The translations under genes were made by a program, and so were the position numbers. Below are positions 57,161 through 64,000 of a stretch of 64,000 nucleotides of DNA, one piece after another. The DNA lies in NCBI RefSeq assembly GCF_900474185.1, contig NZ_UCNW01000011.1:124001-188000 (forward strand). Reading direction: 5' to 3'. A model generated the notes under the pieces. That model ran no database searches. It was not told the origin of the DNA and was given only the letters and a program-made list of their open reading frames with translations. Every line of letters starts with the position of its first letter. Within the stretch, counting starts at the first letter, position 1. The DNA comes from Synechococcus sp. UW69 (GTDB lineage Bacteria > Cyanobacteriota > Cyanobacteriia > PCC-6307 > Cyanobiaceae).

Positions 57161-58186
57161 ATGGGTCTTGGTGAGCTCTTGATAAAAATCCTGATCGGCA
57201 TCGCTGCCACCCTGGTCCTGTCCTTTCTGTGCAGGAAAATCTTTCCTCGCTTCACCAAGAGAAGCAAAACCAACTTCGACGACTTTGTCCTAAATGCCCT
57301 TGCGGATTCAATCATTCCGTTCGGAATTGTCGTCGTCCTGATCCTCACGCAAAAAGAACTTGGGCTGCCCATCAACGTTGAGCGTGCCTACGACACAGCA
57401 CTAAGACTTGTTGGAACAATCGTTCTGATCAGGTTTGTCAACCGTGTCGGCGCTCGCTTTCTGACGGGGGTCGCCCGACGTTCAGGTGCAGAAGATCTTG
57501 AGCATTTATTTCAAAGTCTTCTCCCACTACTAAGAGCAGTGATCTGGGGCATCGGCACCCTGGTGCTGCTGCAGAGCCTCGGTGTAAAGATGACCGTGAT
57601 CTGGGGCTTGTTAAGCGCCGGCGGTATCGGCATTGGCTTGGCCTTGAAAGAGCCGGCCCAGGAATTGTTTGCCTACATGATGATTCTTCTGGATAAGCCA
57701 TTCACCGTTGGTCAATTCATCTCGGTGGGCTCAACATCAGCAACAGTGGAAAGAATCGGTGTTCGCTCCACCCATCTGCGAAGCCTGCGTGGCGAACAAG
57801 TGGTGATGAGCAACTCAACCCTCACAGGCTCAACCATCCTTAATTTCGCCGAAATGGCGCAACGCCGCATGATCTATTCGATTGGCGTCACCTACGACAC
57901 AACTGTCGATCAGATGAAGTCCATCCCAACCATGATTCAAACCATCATCGATTCTCAGAAGCACAGCACCTTCAATCGCTGTCACTTCACCGAATTTGCT
58001 GATTCAAGTCTGAATTTTGAGCTTGTTTATTACATCGACACCCGAGATTTCACCGTTGCATTAAATGATCAGCAAGCGATCAACCTCGCAATCATGGATG
58101 CTTTTGCCCGAGCAGGCATTGAATTTGCCTTCCCAAGCCAAACGCTCTACTTAGAGGGAGATTCACTCACTGGCAAAGCGTCTTGA
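57161..58186 (+). CDS. Small-conductance mechanosensitive channel (MscS family)
   Basis: 341 residues from ATG 57161. About five membrane helices, then the MscS pore and beta domain: WGLLSAGGIGIGLALKEPAQ, ELFAYMMILLDKPFTVGQFI and VERIGVRSTHLRSLRGEQVV followed by MSNSTL. The soluble C-terminal alpha/beta domain runs to about 335. It opens under membrane tension to release osmolytes. The longer in-frame reading from 56798 overlaps the methyltransferase gene and is rejected. Confidence 0.9.
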   Translation: MGLGELLIKILIGIAATLVLSFLCRKIFPRFTKRSKTNFDDFVLNALADSIIPFGIVVVLILTQKELGLPINVERAYDTALRLVGTIVLIRFVNRVGARFLTGVARRSGAEDLEHLFQSLLPLLRAVIWGIGTLVLLQSLGVKMTVIWGLLSAGGIGIGLALKEPAQELFAYMMILLDKPFTVGQFISVGSTSATVERIGVRSTHLRSLRGEQVVMSNSTLTGSTILNFAEMAQRRMIYSIGVTYDTTVDQMKSIPTMIQTIIDSQKHSTFNRCHFTEFADSSLNFELVYYIDTRDFTVALNDQQAINLAIMDAFARAGIEFAFPSQTLYLEGDSLTGKAS

Positions 58187-58461
58187 TGGGTCGGGGCTGC
58201 CGAACGCCAGACAACACCACCAATCAACAAGGCCAACGCAGCCACAGCCGCCGTGAAAGGAATCAAGCGACGCTGATCCGCACTTGTTCCGAGAGTGATC
58301 TGCTGGGAGATGTTGTCGCGCCGCGACGCCAAAAATGATTCCTGACGACAGCTGGTGCAGACCGTGTTGGAAATGCCTGCATTTTTCAACTTGAAGCCGT
58401 AACGGCCTGGGATCTCAACAGGTGTTCCGCAGCTGGAACAGGGGAGAGAAAAAACAGCCAT
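58147..58461 (-). CDS. Zinc-ribbon, single-helix membrane protein
   Basis: 104 residues. VFSLPCSSCGTPVEIPGRYG and NTVCTSCRQESF make a CxxC...CxxC zinc ribbon at about 8-41; a membrane helix follows (FTAAVAALALLIGGVVW, about 69-86) and a short polar tail. The ribbon would be cytoplasmic and the tail outside, or the reverse. The last 40 bp overlap the convergent mscS gene. No function known. Confidence 0.65.
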   Translation of the reverse strand: MAVFSLPCSSCGTPVEIPGRYGFKLKNAGISNTVCTSCRQESFLASRRDNISQQITLGTSADQRRLIPFTAAVAALALLIGGVVWRSAAPTHQDALPVSESPSK

Positions 58462-58499
58462 CGGGAATCTGCCCTCTCCACAGGTCTATCACCACGATT

Positions 58500-58829
58500 T
58501 CATTCCAGAGGGATGGCCCCATGGGCGCAGACAGCGCCCCAACAGAGACTGCGATCCGCCGTCCAGGAGGGTTGCACCTGCAGCCACGCCTGGTTCTGAC
58601 CAACCCGCATCATCATCTGACCAGTTCCGTCATGGACGAATTCGACGCGCTGCTGATCCCAGGTCAACACCCAGCGCTGTCCAGGAGTCGCGGCGACCAT
58701 GCGGCATGGACTCCAGGCCTGCTCTCCGATCCGGCAGCGCATCGATGCCGCTGCAACGGACGTGCCGCCGACTGAACTACCGATTATCAGTAGAGCAGCT
58801 GTCCAGAGCTTGATGTGAAACACAGACAC
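58500..58829 (-). CDS. Small exported hypothetical protein
   Basis: About 109 residues from a GTG at 58829 (the frame is open to 58904 and the true start is uncertain). KLWTAALLIIGSSVGGTSVA is a signal peptide; the mature part has four Cys (MRCRIGEQAWSPCRM and LCWGAVCAHG) that could form two disulfides, and WVLTWDQQRVEFVHDGTGQM suggests a small beta-sheet domain. Divergent from purS. No known family. Confidence 0.6.
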   Translation of the reverse strand: MSVFHIKLWTAALLIIGSSVGGTSVAAASMRCRIGEQAWSPCRMVAATPGQRWVLTWDQQRVEFVHDGTGQMMMRVGQNQAWLQVQPSWTADRSLCWGAVCAHGAIPLE

Positions 58830-58959
58830 TCGCTGGGCAGCACGCTGGCGAAAGGACTCCTCCTCACCATGCGAACGGGCGACTGTCACGCCCGTGGGGG
58901 GCACCAGATCTCTTCAGGGTTTGGTGTCTGTCAGGATTCGATCAGACCAGTTGCTGATC

Positions 58960-59214
58960 GTGCCGCGTTTTCAAGCCCGCGTCCTTGTGCGTCTGCGCCC
59001 CTCTGTGCTCGATCCAGCCGGAGAAGCCGCGCGTGGTGCCGCTGAACGTCTTGGGGTGGAAGGCCTCAGCAAATTGCGGATCGGAAAAGCCGTGGAAATA
59101 GAGATAGAGGCCCCCGATGAAGCGGAGGCCCGCCGCAAGTTGGAATTGCTCAGTGATCGACTGCTGGCCAACCCGGTGATCGAGGACTGGACTCTGGAGC
59201 TGAACCACTCATGA
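58960..59214 (+). CDS. purS: Phosphoribosylformylglycinamidine synthase subunit PurS
   Basis: 84 residues from GTG 58960, the usual PurS length; the longer in-frame reading to 58894 adds unrelated residues. [20 protein letters not shown] and [20 protein letters not shown] are typical. PurS bridges PurQ and PurL in the purine pathway. Its stop overlaps the purQ start by 4 bp (ATGA). purL is not in this window. Confidence 0.92.
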   Translation: MPRFQARVLVRLRPSVLDPAGEAARGAAERLGVEGLSKLRIGKAVEIEIEAPDEAEARRKLELLSDRLLANPVIEDWTLELNHS

Positions 59215-59867
59215 GCATCGGGGTCATCGTTTTTCCGGGCTCGAACTGTGATCGGGACGTGCAATGGGCAACGGAGGGATGCCTGGGCTTGAGCACACGC
59301 CGGGTCTGGCATGAAGAGACCGACCTGAGCAGCTTTGACGCCATCGTTCTGCCTGGAGGGTTCAGTTACGGCGACTATCTGCGTTGCGGTGCCATTGCAC
59401 GCTTCGCACCAGCCCTGCAATCGCTGATTGACTTTGCAGCCCGGGGCGGTCGCGTGCTCGGGATCTGCAACGGATTCCAGGTACTGACGGAACTTGGGCT
59501 GCTGCCCGGAGCACTGACCAGAAACCGGGATCTGCACTTCATCTGTGAGAACACGCCCCTCAAGGTTGTGAGTCAGCGCTCGGCCTGGATGCAGGGGTAC
59601 AGCGACGGGGGCGGAACGCTGACCTTGCCGATCGCCCACGGGGAAGGCCGTTATCAGTGCAGTGATGACACGTTGAAACAGCTTCAGGACGAAGACGCCA
59701 TTGCCCTCAGCTACGGCAACAATCCCAATGGATCAATCGCAGACATCGCCGGCATCACCAACACCAGCGGCAACGTTTTGGGCTTGATGCCCCACCCGGA
59801 ACGGGCCTGTGATCCTGCGACTGGAGGAACCGACGGCCGACGCATGCTGGAGGCCCTGCTGGGCTGA
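59211..59867 (+). CDS. purQ: Phosphoribosylformylglycinamidine synthase subunit PurQ (glutaminase)
   Basis: 218 residues. Class I glutamine amidotransferase: [20 protein letters not shown] at the N-terminus, [20 protein letters not shown], the nucleophile Cys in [20 protein letters not shown] (about 86) and the His/Glu pair in LMPHPERAC. It supplies ammonia from glutamine to PurL for FGAM synthesis. Confidence 0.96.
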   Translation: MSIGVIVFPGSNCDRDVQWATEGCLGLSTRRVWHEETDLSSFDAIVLPGGFSYGDYLRCGAIARFAPALQSLIDFAARGGRVLGICNGFQVLTELGLLPGALTRNRDLHFICENTPLKVVSQRSAWMQGYSDGGGTLTLPIAHGEGRYQCSDDTLKQLQDEDAIALSYGNNPNGSIADIAGITNTSGNVLGLMPHPERACDPATGGTDGRRMLEALLG

Positions 59868-60832
59868 TGCAGAGCCGCCGGACGCTGCTGATCTCAGGGG
59901 CATCCACCATTGCATCCACTGTCGTCACGGCCCTGCTCCCCCCCCGGGCCATGAGCGCCCAGCGGAGGTTGGCACCGCTGAAACCTGGAGCACGCATCCG
60001 CGCCGTGAACCCCGGCACATGGATGGATCCAGACACCGATCTGAAACTCTTGCTCGAGCGCTGTGATGAACAGCGCTGGCATCTGGAGATCCCAGCAGCA
60101 GTCACCCGTCAGTGGCGCTATTTCTCCGGAACCGACCGGGAGCGGAGCAGCGATCTGACGGCTGCCTGGAATGATCCAACAGTTGATGCTGTGCTGACCG
60201 TCGGAGGTGGCTGGGGGGCCGCCCGCGTGCTCGAAGCCGGATTCCGCTTTCCACGACATCCAAAATGGAGCCTTGGGTTCTCTGACACCAGCTCCCTGCT
60301 GCTGGCCCAATGGGCCGCCGGCCTGCCTGGGGGGATCCATGGATCCAGCGGCGGCACAGATGCGCAGTGGCAACGGACGGTGGATCTGCTCCGTGGACGT
60401 CCGGTGGAACCTCTGCAGGGAGAGCCAAGACGGCGGGGGATCGCTCGCGGCCCTTTGGTTGTCACCAATCTGACCGTGGCGACCCATCTGATCGGAACGC
60501 GCTGGCTTCCCTCTTTGAAGGGGGCCATTTTGGTGCTGGAAGACGTTGGAGAAGCGCCCTACCGGGTGGACCGAATGCTGACCCAATGGCGCAGCGCTGG
60601 CCTTTTGCAGCACTTGGCGGGGGTGGCCTGCGGTCGCTTCAGCTGGGCAAAAGACGACATCCTCCCCGGTGATTTCACCATGGAGGAGATCCTTGAGGAA
60701 CGCCTGGGCGATCTTGGCATTCCCCTAGTGCTCAATCTGCCGGTGGGCCATGGTCGCCCCAACGAGGCTTTACCTCTGGGATCACAAGCACAACTGGATG
60801 GCCAGCGGGGCCTTCTCAGCCTGATTCCCTGA
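59867..60832 (+). CDS. Exported S66-family LD-carboxypeptidase (MccF/LdcA-like)
   Basis: 321 residues; its ATG shares one base with the purQ stop. The N-terminus QSRRTLLISGASTIASTVV looks like a Tat or Sec signal (twin Arg). The catalytic Ser is in PKWSLGFSDTSSLLLAQW (about 139-146), the Glu in ILVLEDVGEAPYRVDRMLTQ and the His in LNLPVGHGRPNEALPLG, the S66 triad. It should trim tetrapeptide to tripeptide in recycled peptidoglycan, or cleave related amide bonds. E. coli LdcA is cytoplasmic, so the signal peptide here is notable. Confidence 0.85.
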   Translation: MQSRRTLLISGASTIASTVVTALLPPRAMSAQRRLAPLKPGARIRAVNPGTWMDPDTDLKLLLERCDEQRWHLEIPAAVTRQWRYFSGTDRERSSDLTAAWNDPTVDAVLTVGGGWGAARVLEAGFRFPRHPKWSLGFSDTSSLLLAQWAAGLPGGIHGSSGGTDAQWQRTVDLLRGRPVEPLQGEPRRRGIARGPLVVTNLTVATHLIGTRWLPSLKGAILVLEDVGEAPYRVDRMLTQWRSAGLLQHLAGVACGRFSWAKDDILPGDFTMEEILEERLGDLGIPLVLNLPVGHGRPNEALPLGSQAQLDGQRGLLSLIP

Positions 60833-60836
60833 TCTG

Positions 60837-62024
60837 TTGGCAAAACGCTGGTCCTTCGGTGGCTTTGCCGCTAGCGATGGACCAAAGCAGCTGACCCTCG
60901 TGGCCGACCTCACCATCGCGAACACGGTGTCCGATCTGATCCTGGGTGATGTCCGCGAACATTTGCCGCTGGAGCGGATTCCCCTGCAGGGCGACGTGCT
61001 TGGGCTTGGGACCACGACCAGCATTGACAACGGAGAGCTGACCTTTCTGCAGGACAGCTCATCGACATCAGCCATCTGGCGTTGCGTGGCCCATGACGGC
61101 AGCATCATCAAACTCTCTCCTGGCGATGGGAGTGGTCACTTCCCATATGTGTGCTTCACAAGGGATGCATCCACCCTGCGTCGCCCTGTGGCGATTGAAT
61201 CGCTCGGACCCACGGAGGAAGCGCCTCTGCAAAGACTGGTGGCAGAAGCAATCGCCCAGGGACAACGCTCCGGAACCCTTGAGTCGGCTCCCATCTACGG
61301 AGTGCGGATGTTGACCCACTGGCATGAACTCGTGATCACCGTGGCCTCCAAGCTCTGCATGGGTCAGCAGCGGCGCAACATGAAAGTCGCCGCAAGTGAA
61401 GCGGGATCATCAACCGCAGGTCAAAGCATCTACGACATGCTTCAGCACTACCGACTGGCGCCGCAACCTACGGAGAAAACCAACGATCCAATCCGCTATC
61501 TGGGACGCGCGATGCAGTGGGATTGCTGTGGTTTTTTTGACACCGAACCGGAGCTGGGGCGCGTCACCGTTCCTCAGCCAGGCGCCCACTTGCATCTCCA
61601 TGGATGCAGCACTGATCTGGCCTATGGAGGACATCTTCACCATGAACATGCTTCAACCAGACTCAAACAATTGGAACGCCTTTGGCTGTATCCACTCCAG
61701 ACTTTCAGTGCCCTTGGAAGCGATATGGCCGTTGAAGACTTGAGCTTCGACAACGGAATGATTCGTTTTCGTGTTGTGAATGCAGGGGAAATGGACGTGA
61801 GCGACGTTGGCGTGGCCGTTGTGATTAATGACCGCTACAGCTGTCGTCGTTACATCAGGATCCCCTGGTTAAGTGCAGGCGACGATGAGGAATTCACCTT
61901 GTCGTTATCCCTCCCAAGCGGCAAGCAGCTGATCACAGTGATCGCAGATCCTGAGGAGATTGTGATCGAAGCGGAGAACCGTAGGAACAACAATCGATTG
62001 GACTTGGAAGTCCAGATTCCATGA
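60837..62024 (+). CDS. Acetolactate-decarboxylase-like domain fused to a CARDB-like domain
   Basis: 395 residues from a TTG at 60837, 4 bp after the S66 gene. Residues about 20-285 follow the acetolactate decarboxylase (ALDC) plan: LILGDVREHLPLERIPLQGD then VLGLGTTTSIDNGELTFLQD, IYGVRMLTHWHELVITVAS, and PGAHLHLHGCSTDLAYGGHL. The last contains H-x-H-x10-H, the same spacing as the three zinc ligands of ALDC. An insert of about 50 residues (AASEAGSSTAGQSIYDMLQH) breaks the domain. Residues about 300-395 (LSFDNGMIRFRVVNAGEMDV) are an immunoglobulin-like CARDB repeat. No signal peptide is visible. True activity is untested. Confidence 0.6.
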   Translation: MAKRWSFGGFAASDGPKQLTLVADLTIANTVSDLILGDVREHLPLERIPLQGDVLGLGTTTSIDNGELTFLQDSSSTSAIWRCVAHDGSIIKLSPGDGSGHFPYVCFTRDASTLRRPVAIESLGPTEEAPLQRLVAEAIAQGQRSGTLESAPIYGVRMLTHWHELVITVASKLCMGQQRRNMKVAASEAGSSTAGQSIYDMLQHYRLAPQPTEKTNDPIRYLGRAMQWDCCGFFDTEPELGRVTVPQPGAHLHLHGCSTDLAYGGHLHHEHASTRLKQLERLWLYPLQTFSALGSDMAVEDLSFDNGMIRFRVVNAGEMDVSDVGVAVVINDRYSCRRYIRIPWLSAGDDEEFTLSLSLPSGKQLITVIADPEEIVIEAENRRNNNRLDLEVQIP

Positions 62025-62045
62025 GCTTTGGCATCAATCATCCAC

Positions 62046-62072
62046 AAAAAAAGGGGCCCCGAAGGGCCCCTG
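62046..62072 (-). terminator. Rho-independent terminator of the class II aldolase gene
   Basis: On the minus strand AGGGGCCC-TTCG-GGGCCCCT is followed by a run of T. The 8-bp GC-rich stem with a TTCG tetraloop lies 20 bp past the stop codon; read on the plus strand it also follows the ALDC-like gene, but without a T-run. Confidence 0.85.
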
Positions 62073-62091
62073 CTGGAGATTGATCTCTGAA

Positions 62092-63165
62092 TCAGGCGGC
62101 GACAGCAGCCTTGGGATCGAGAGCACCCTTGGCGTACAGGCCGGCGAAGTGGGTGATGCTCTGCTGCTGGATCTTGCTGGCATTGCCGGCAGCCCAGAAC
62201 TGCTGGTAGCGGTCGAGGCAGACCTGCTTCATGTACTTCCGCGCCGGCTTGTTGAAGTGGCGGGGATCGAAGTTGGCAGGGTCAGCCATGGCTGCCTCAC
62301 GCACAGCGGCGGTGAAGGCCAGACGGTTGTCGGTGTCGATGTTCACCTTGCGCACACCATTGCGGATGCCCTCCTGGATCTCTTCAACGGGAACGCCGTA
62401 GGTCTCGGGGATGGAACCACCGTGCTTGTTGATCATCTCCAGCCATTCCTGGGGAACGGAGGAGGAGCCATGCATCACCAGGTGGGTGTTGGGGATGGCT
62501 TTGTGGATCTCAGCGATGCGGCTGATGGCCAGCACTTCACCCGTGGGCTTGCGGGTGAACTTGTAAGCGCCGTGGCTGGTACCGATAGCGATAGCCAGAG
62601 CATCACACTTGGTCTTAGCGACGAAGTCAGCTGCCTCAGCAGGATCGGTGAGCAGCATGTCTTTGGACAGCTCTCCCTCGAAACCGTGGCCGTCTTCGGC
62701 TTCACCCTTACCTGTTTCCAGGGATCCCAGACAACCCAGCTCACCCTCAACGCTCACACCGACGGAGTGGGCGAAGTCAACAACCTGCTTGGTGACGTTG
62801 ACGTTGTAGTCGTAGCTGGCGGGAGTCTTGGCGTCGGCTTCCAGGGATCCGTCCATCATCACGGAGGTGAAACCGTTGATGGCAGCGGAATAGCAGGTGT
62901 CAGGAGCGTTGCCGTGGTCCTGGTGCATCACCACAGGGATGTGGGGATAGGTCTCGGTCGCGGCCAGGATCAGGTGACGAAGGAAAATTTCGCCGGCGTA
63001 GCTGCGGGCACCGCGGGACGCCTGGAGGATCACGGGGCTGTCGGTCTCGTCAGCCGCTTCCATGATGGCCTGGACCTGCTCGAGATTGTTCACGTTGAAC
63101 GCAGGGATGCCATAGCCGTTTTCGGCGGCATGGTCGAGCAAAAGCCGAAGCGGAACGAGCGCCAT
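62092..63165 (-). CDS. fbaA: Fructose-bisphosphate aldolase, class II (zinc-dependent)
   Basis: 357 residues. [20 protein letters not shown] at the N-terminus, zinc ligands in [20 protein letters not shown] and [38 protein letters not shown] and [19 protein letters not shown], and [20 protein letters not shown] near 270-290. In cyanobacteria this CbbA-type enzyme serves the Calvin cycle on fructose and sedoheptulose bisphosphates. A class I enzyme gene follows on the same strand 126 bp upstream. Confidence 0.95.
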   Translation of the reverse strand: MALVPLRLLLDHAAENGYGIPAFNVNNLEQVQAIMEAADETDSPVILQASRGARSYAGEIFLRHLILAATETYPHIPVVMHQDHGNAPDTCYSAAINGFTSVMMDGSLEADAKTPASYDYNVNVTKQVVDFAHSVGVSVEGELGCLGSLETGKGEAEDGHGFEGELSKDMLLTDPAEAADFVAKTKCDALAIAIGTSHGAYKFTRKPTGEVLAISRIAEIHKAIPNTHLVMHGSSSVPQEWLEMINKHGGSIPETYGVPVEEIQEGIRNGVRKVNIDTDNRLAFTAAVREAAMADPANFDPRHFNKPARKYMKQVCLDRYQQFWAAGNASKIQQQSITHFAGLYAKGALDPKAAVAA

Positions 63166-63291
63166 AGGAAAAATCTGATACGGAACCTTGACGGAAAGAC
63201 TCCGCCGGGCGACGACTTTACCTATTTGTGTTCAAATTGTCACCAAGCCCATCCAAACAAACGACAGGGCTTGGTGAAATTCGATTCATTA

Positions 63292-64000
63292 TCAGTAGGT
63301 GTAACCGGCGACAAACAACTGTTCATCCGACGAAGGCTGAGAGCCAGCCACGTATTTGCCGAGTGAGGCTTCAGAGTTGGCTTGGGCCCTTGCAGACAGT
63401 GCTTTCTGGCCAGCTTCGGTGTTAGTACCAGCCCAACCTTTGAGGCAAGAGTGCTGCAGGGCACGGCCATAGGAGAAGCCGAGGTTCCACTTGGCCTTGC
63501 GCTCAATGCTGTTCATGTGGTTCAAGTACACCGAAGCAGCTTCCTCACTCAAGCCTCCGGACAGGAACACAATGCCGGGCACACTGGCAGGGACACTGCG
63601 CTCGAGGGTTCGCACTGTCATGGCTGCGACTTTTGCAGGGTCTGCCTTGTCTGGGCAGTCCGCGCCCTGAACCGTCATCGAGGGCTTCAGCAGGGTTCCT
63701 TCAAGCAAGACACCGTTGGCGTAGCAAGCGTGATACACCTCCTGAATGACGTGTTCCTGAATTCGAGCGGTGGTTTCGATGCTGTGGTTGCCATCCATCA
63801 GGATTTCAGGCTCCACGATGGGAACAAGGCCGGATTCCTGAACCGAGCGGGCATAACGGGCCAAACCCCAAGCATTTTCGCGAACAGAGAGGGCTGAAGG
63901 GCAGCCATCTGCCGTGATTTGCAGCACAGCACGCCACTTGGCGAAGCGAGCGCCCTGGGCGTAATAGTCAGCAGCACGCTCGACCAACCCATCAAGACCA
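63292..64000 (-). CDS. Fructose-bisphosphate aldolase, class I (5' end outside the window)
   Basis: The C-terminal 235 residues of a class I (Schiff-base) aldolase; the frame is open to the window edge. Recognisable parts are YAQGARFAKWRAVLQI with one active Lys, VPIVEPEILMDGNHSIETTA, YANGVLLEGTLLKPSMTVQG with the Schiff-base Lys, GIVFLSGGLSEEAASVYLNH and WNLGFSYGRALQHSCLKGW. It is metal-independent, a different evolutionary solution from the neighbouring class II enzyme. Confidence 0.93.
   Translation of the reverse strand, partial: GLDGLVERAADYYAQGARFAKWRAVLQITADGCPSALSVRENAWGLARYARSVQESGLVPIVEPEILMDGNHSIETTARIQEHVIQEVYHACYANGVLLEGTLLKPSMTVQGADCPDKADPAKVAAMTVRTLERSVPASVPGIVFLSGGLSEEAASVYLNHMNSIERKAKWNLGFSYGRALQHSCLKGWAGTNTEAGQKALSARAQANSEASLGKYVAGSQPSSDEQLFVAGYTY

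Noticed and set aside
62080-63366. 428-codon plus-strand ORF
   Set aside because: Antisense to the class II aldolase gene; the Val/Gly-rich product mirrors the codon pattern of the real gene.

Overview
The window is from a cyanobacterium, most likely a marine picocyanobacterium of the Synechococcus type. Evidence: the large Mg-chelatase subunit ChlH, a high-light-inducible (Hli) protein, a cyanobacterial AbrB-type regulator, a CGLD27-family protein, a SulP anion transporter, many small families known mainly from cyanobacteria (DUF2811, DUF3318, DUF3386, DUF2949, DUF3038/DUF4335, DUF6447), G+C-rich compact coding and many 1-4 bp gene overlaps. No phage, IS element, CRISPR array or rRNA was seen. 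One tRNA is present, the initiator tRNA-Met.

Layout. 1-6.8 kb: a partial membrane-anchored protein, a glutathione S-transferase, a GpsA-like dehydrogenase-fold protein with a sugar-kinase-like (APH fold) neighbour, a DOMON-like protein, a lytic transglycosylase. 6.8-9.1 kb: metY-metA, direct sulfhydrylation of O-acetylhomoserine. 9.1-12.4 kb: a small Cys-containing protein, an AlkB-like dioxygenase, an AEC transporter, AbrB. 12.4-16.1 kb: a four-gene general L-amino-acid ABC transporter on the minus strand. 16.2-25.4 kb: SulP transporter, FAD oxidase, a CbiX-type chelatase with a His-rich tail, GMC oxidoreductase, tRNA-fMet, asparaginase, CGLD27, RsfS. 25.5-35.8 kb: carB, DUF3386, an alanine/Na+ symporter, an MsbA-like exporter, S4 protein, tpiA-folP-glycosyltransferase.

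35.8-37.9 kb is an A+T-rich insert with two tandem copies of an unrecognised P-loop NTPase gene. Each copy has its own duplicated leader carrying three 11-bp-period repeats. From 37.9 kb the core genome resumes: chlH, dapB, hli, a UbiH-like hydroxylase, apt, the DUF3038/DUF4335 pair, an OmpR/EnvZ-type two-component pair and ppk2. 51-53.3 kb holds small membrane proteins and one gene broken by a frameshift in a C5/G5 run.

53.3-56.5 kb is an arsenate detoxification module: arsR divergent from a GAPDH-arsJ-nuclease run, with an ATCAA-N6-TTGAT operator between. 56.5-64 kb: DUF938 methyltransferase, MscS channel, purS-purQ, an S66 LD-carboxypeptidase, an acetolactate-decarboxylase-like domain fused to a CARDB-like domain, then class II and class I fructose-bisphosphate aldolases side by side.

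The least ordinary items are the ALDC-CARDB fusion (60.8-62.0 kb), the tandem P-loop genes with conserved operator-like repeats (35.8-37.7 kb), and the GpsA-like/APH-kinase pair (1.75-4.5 kb).
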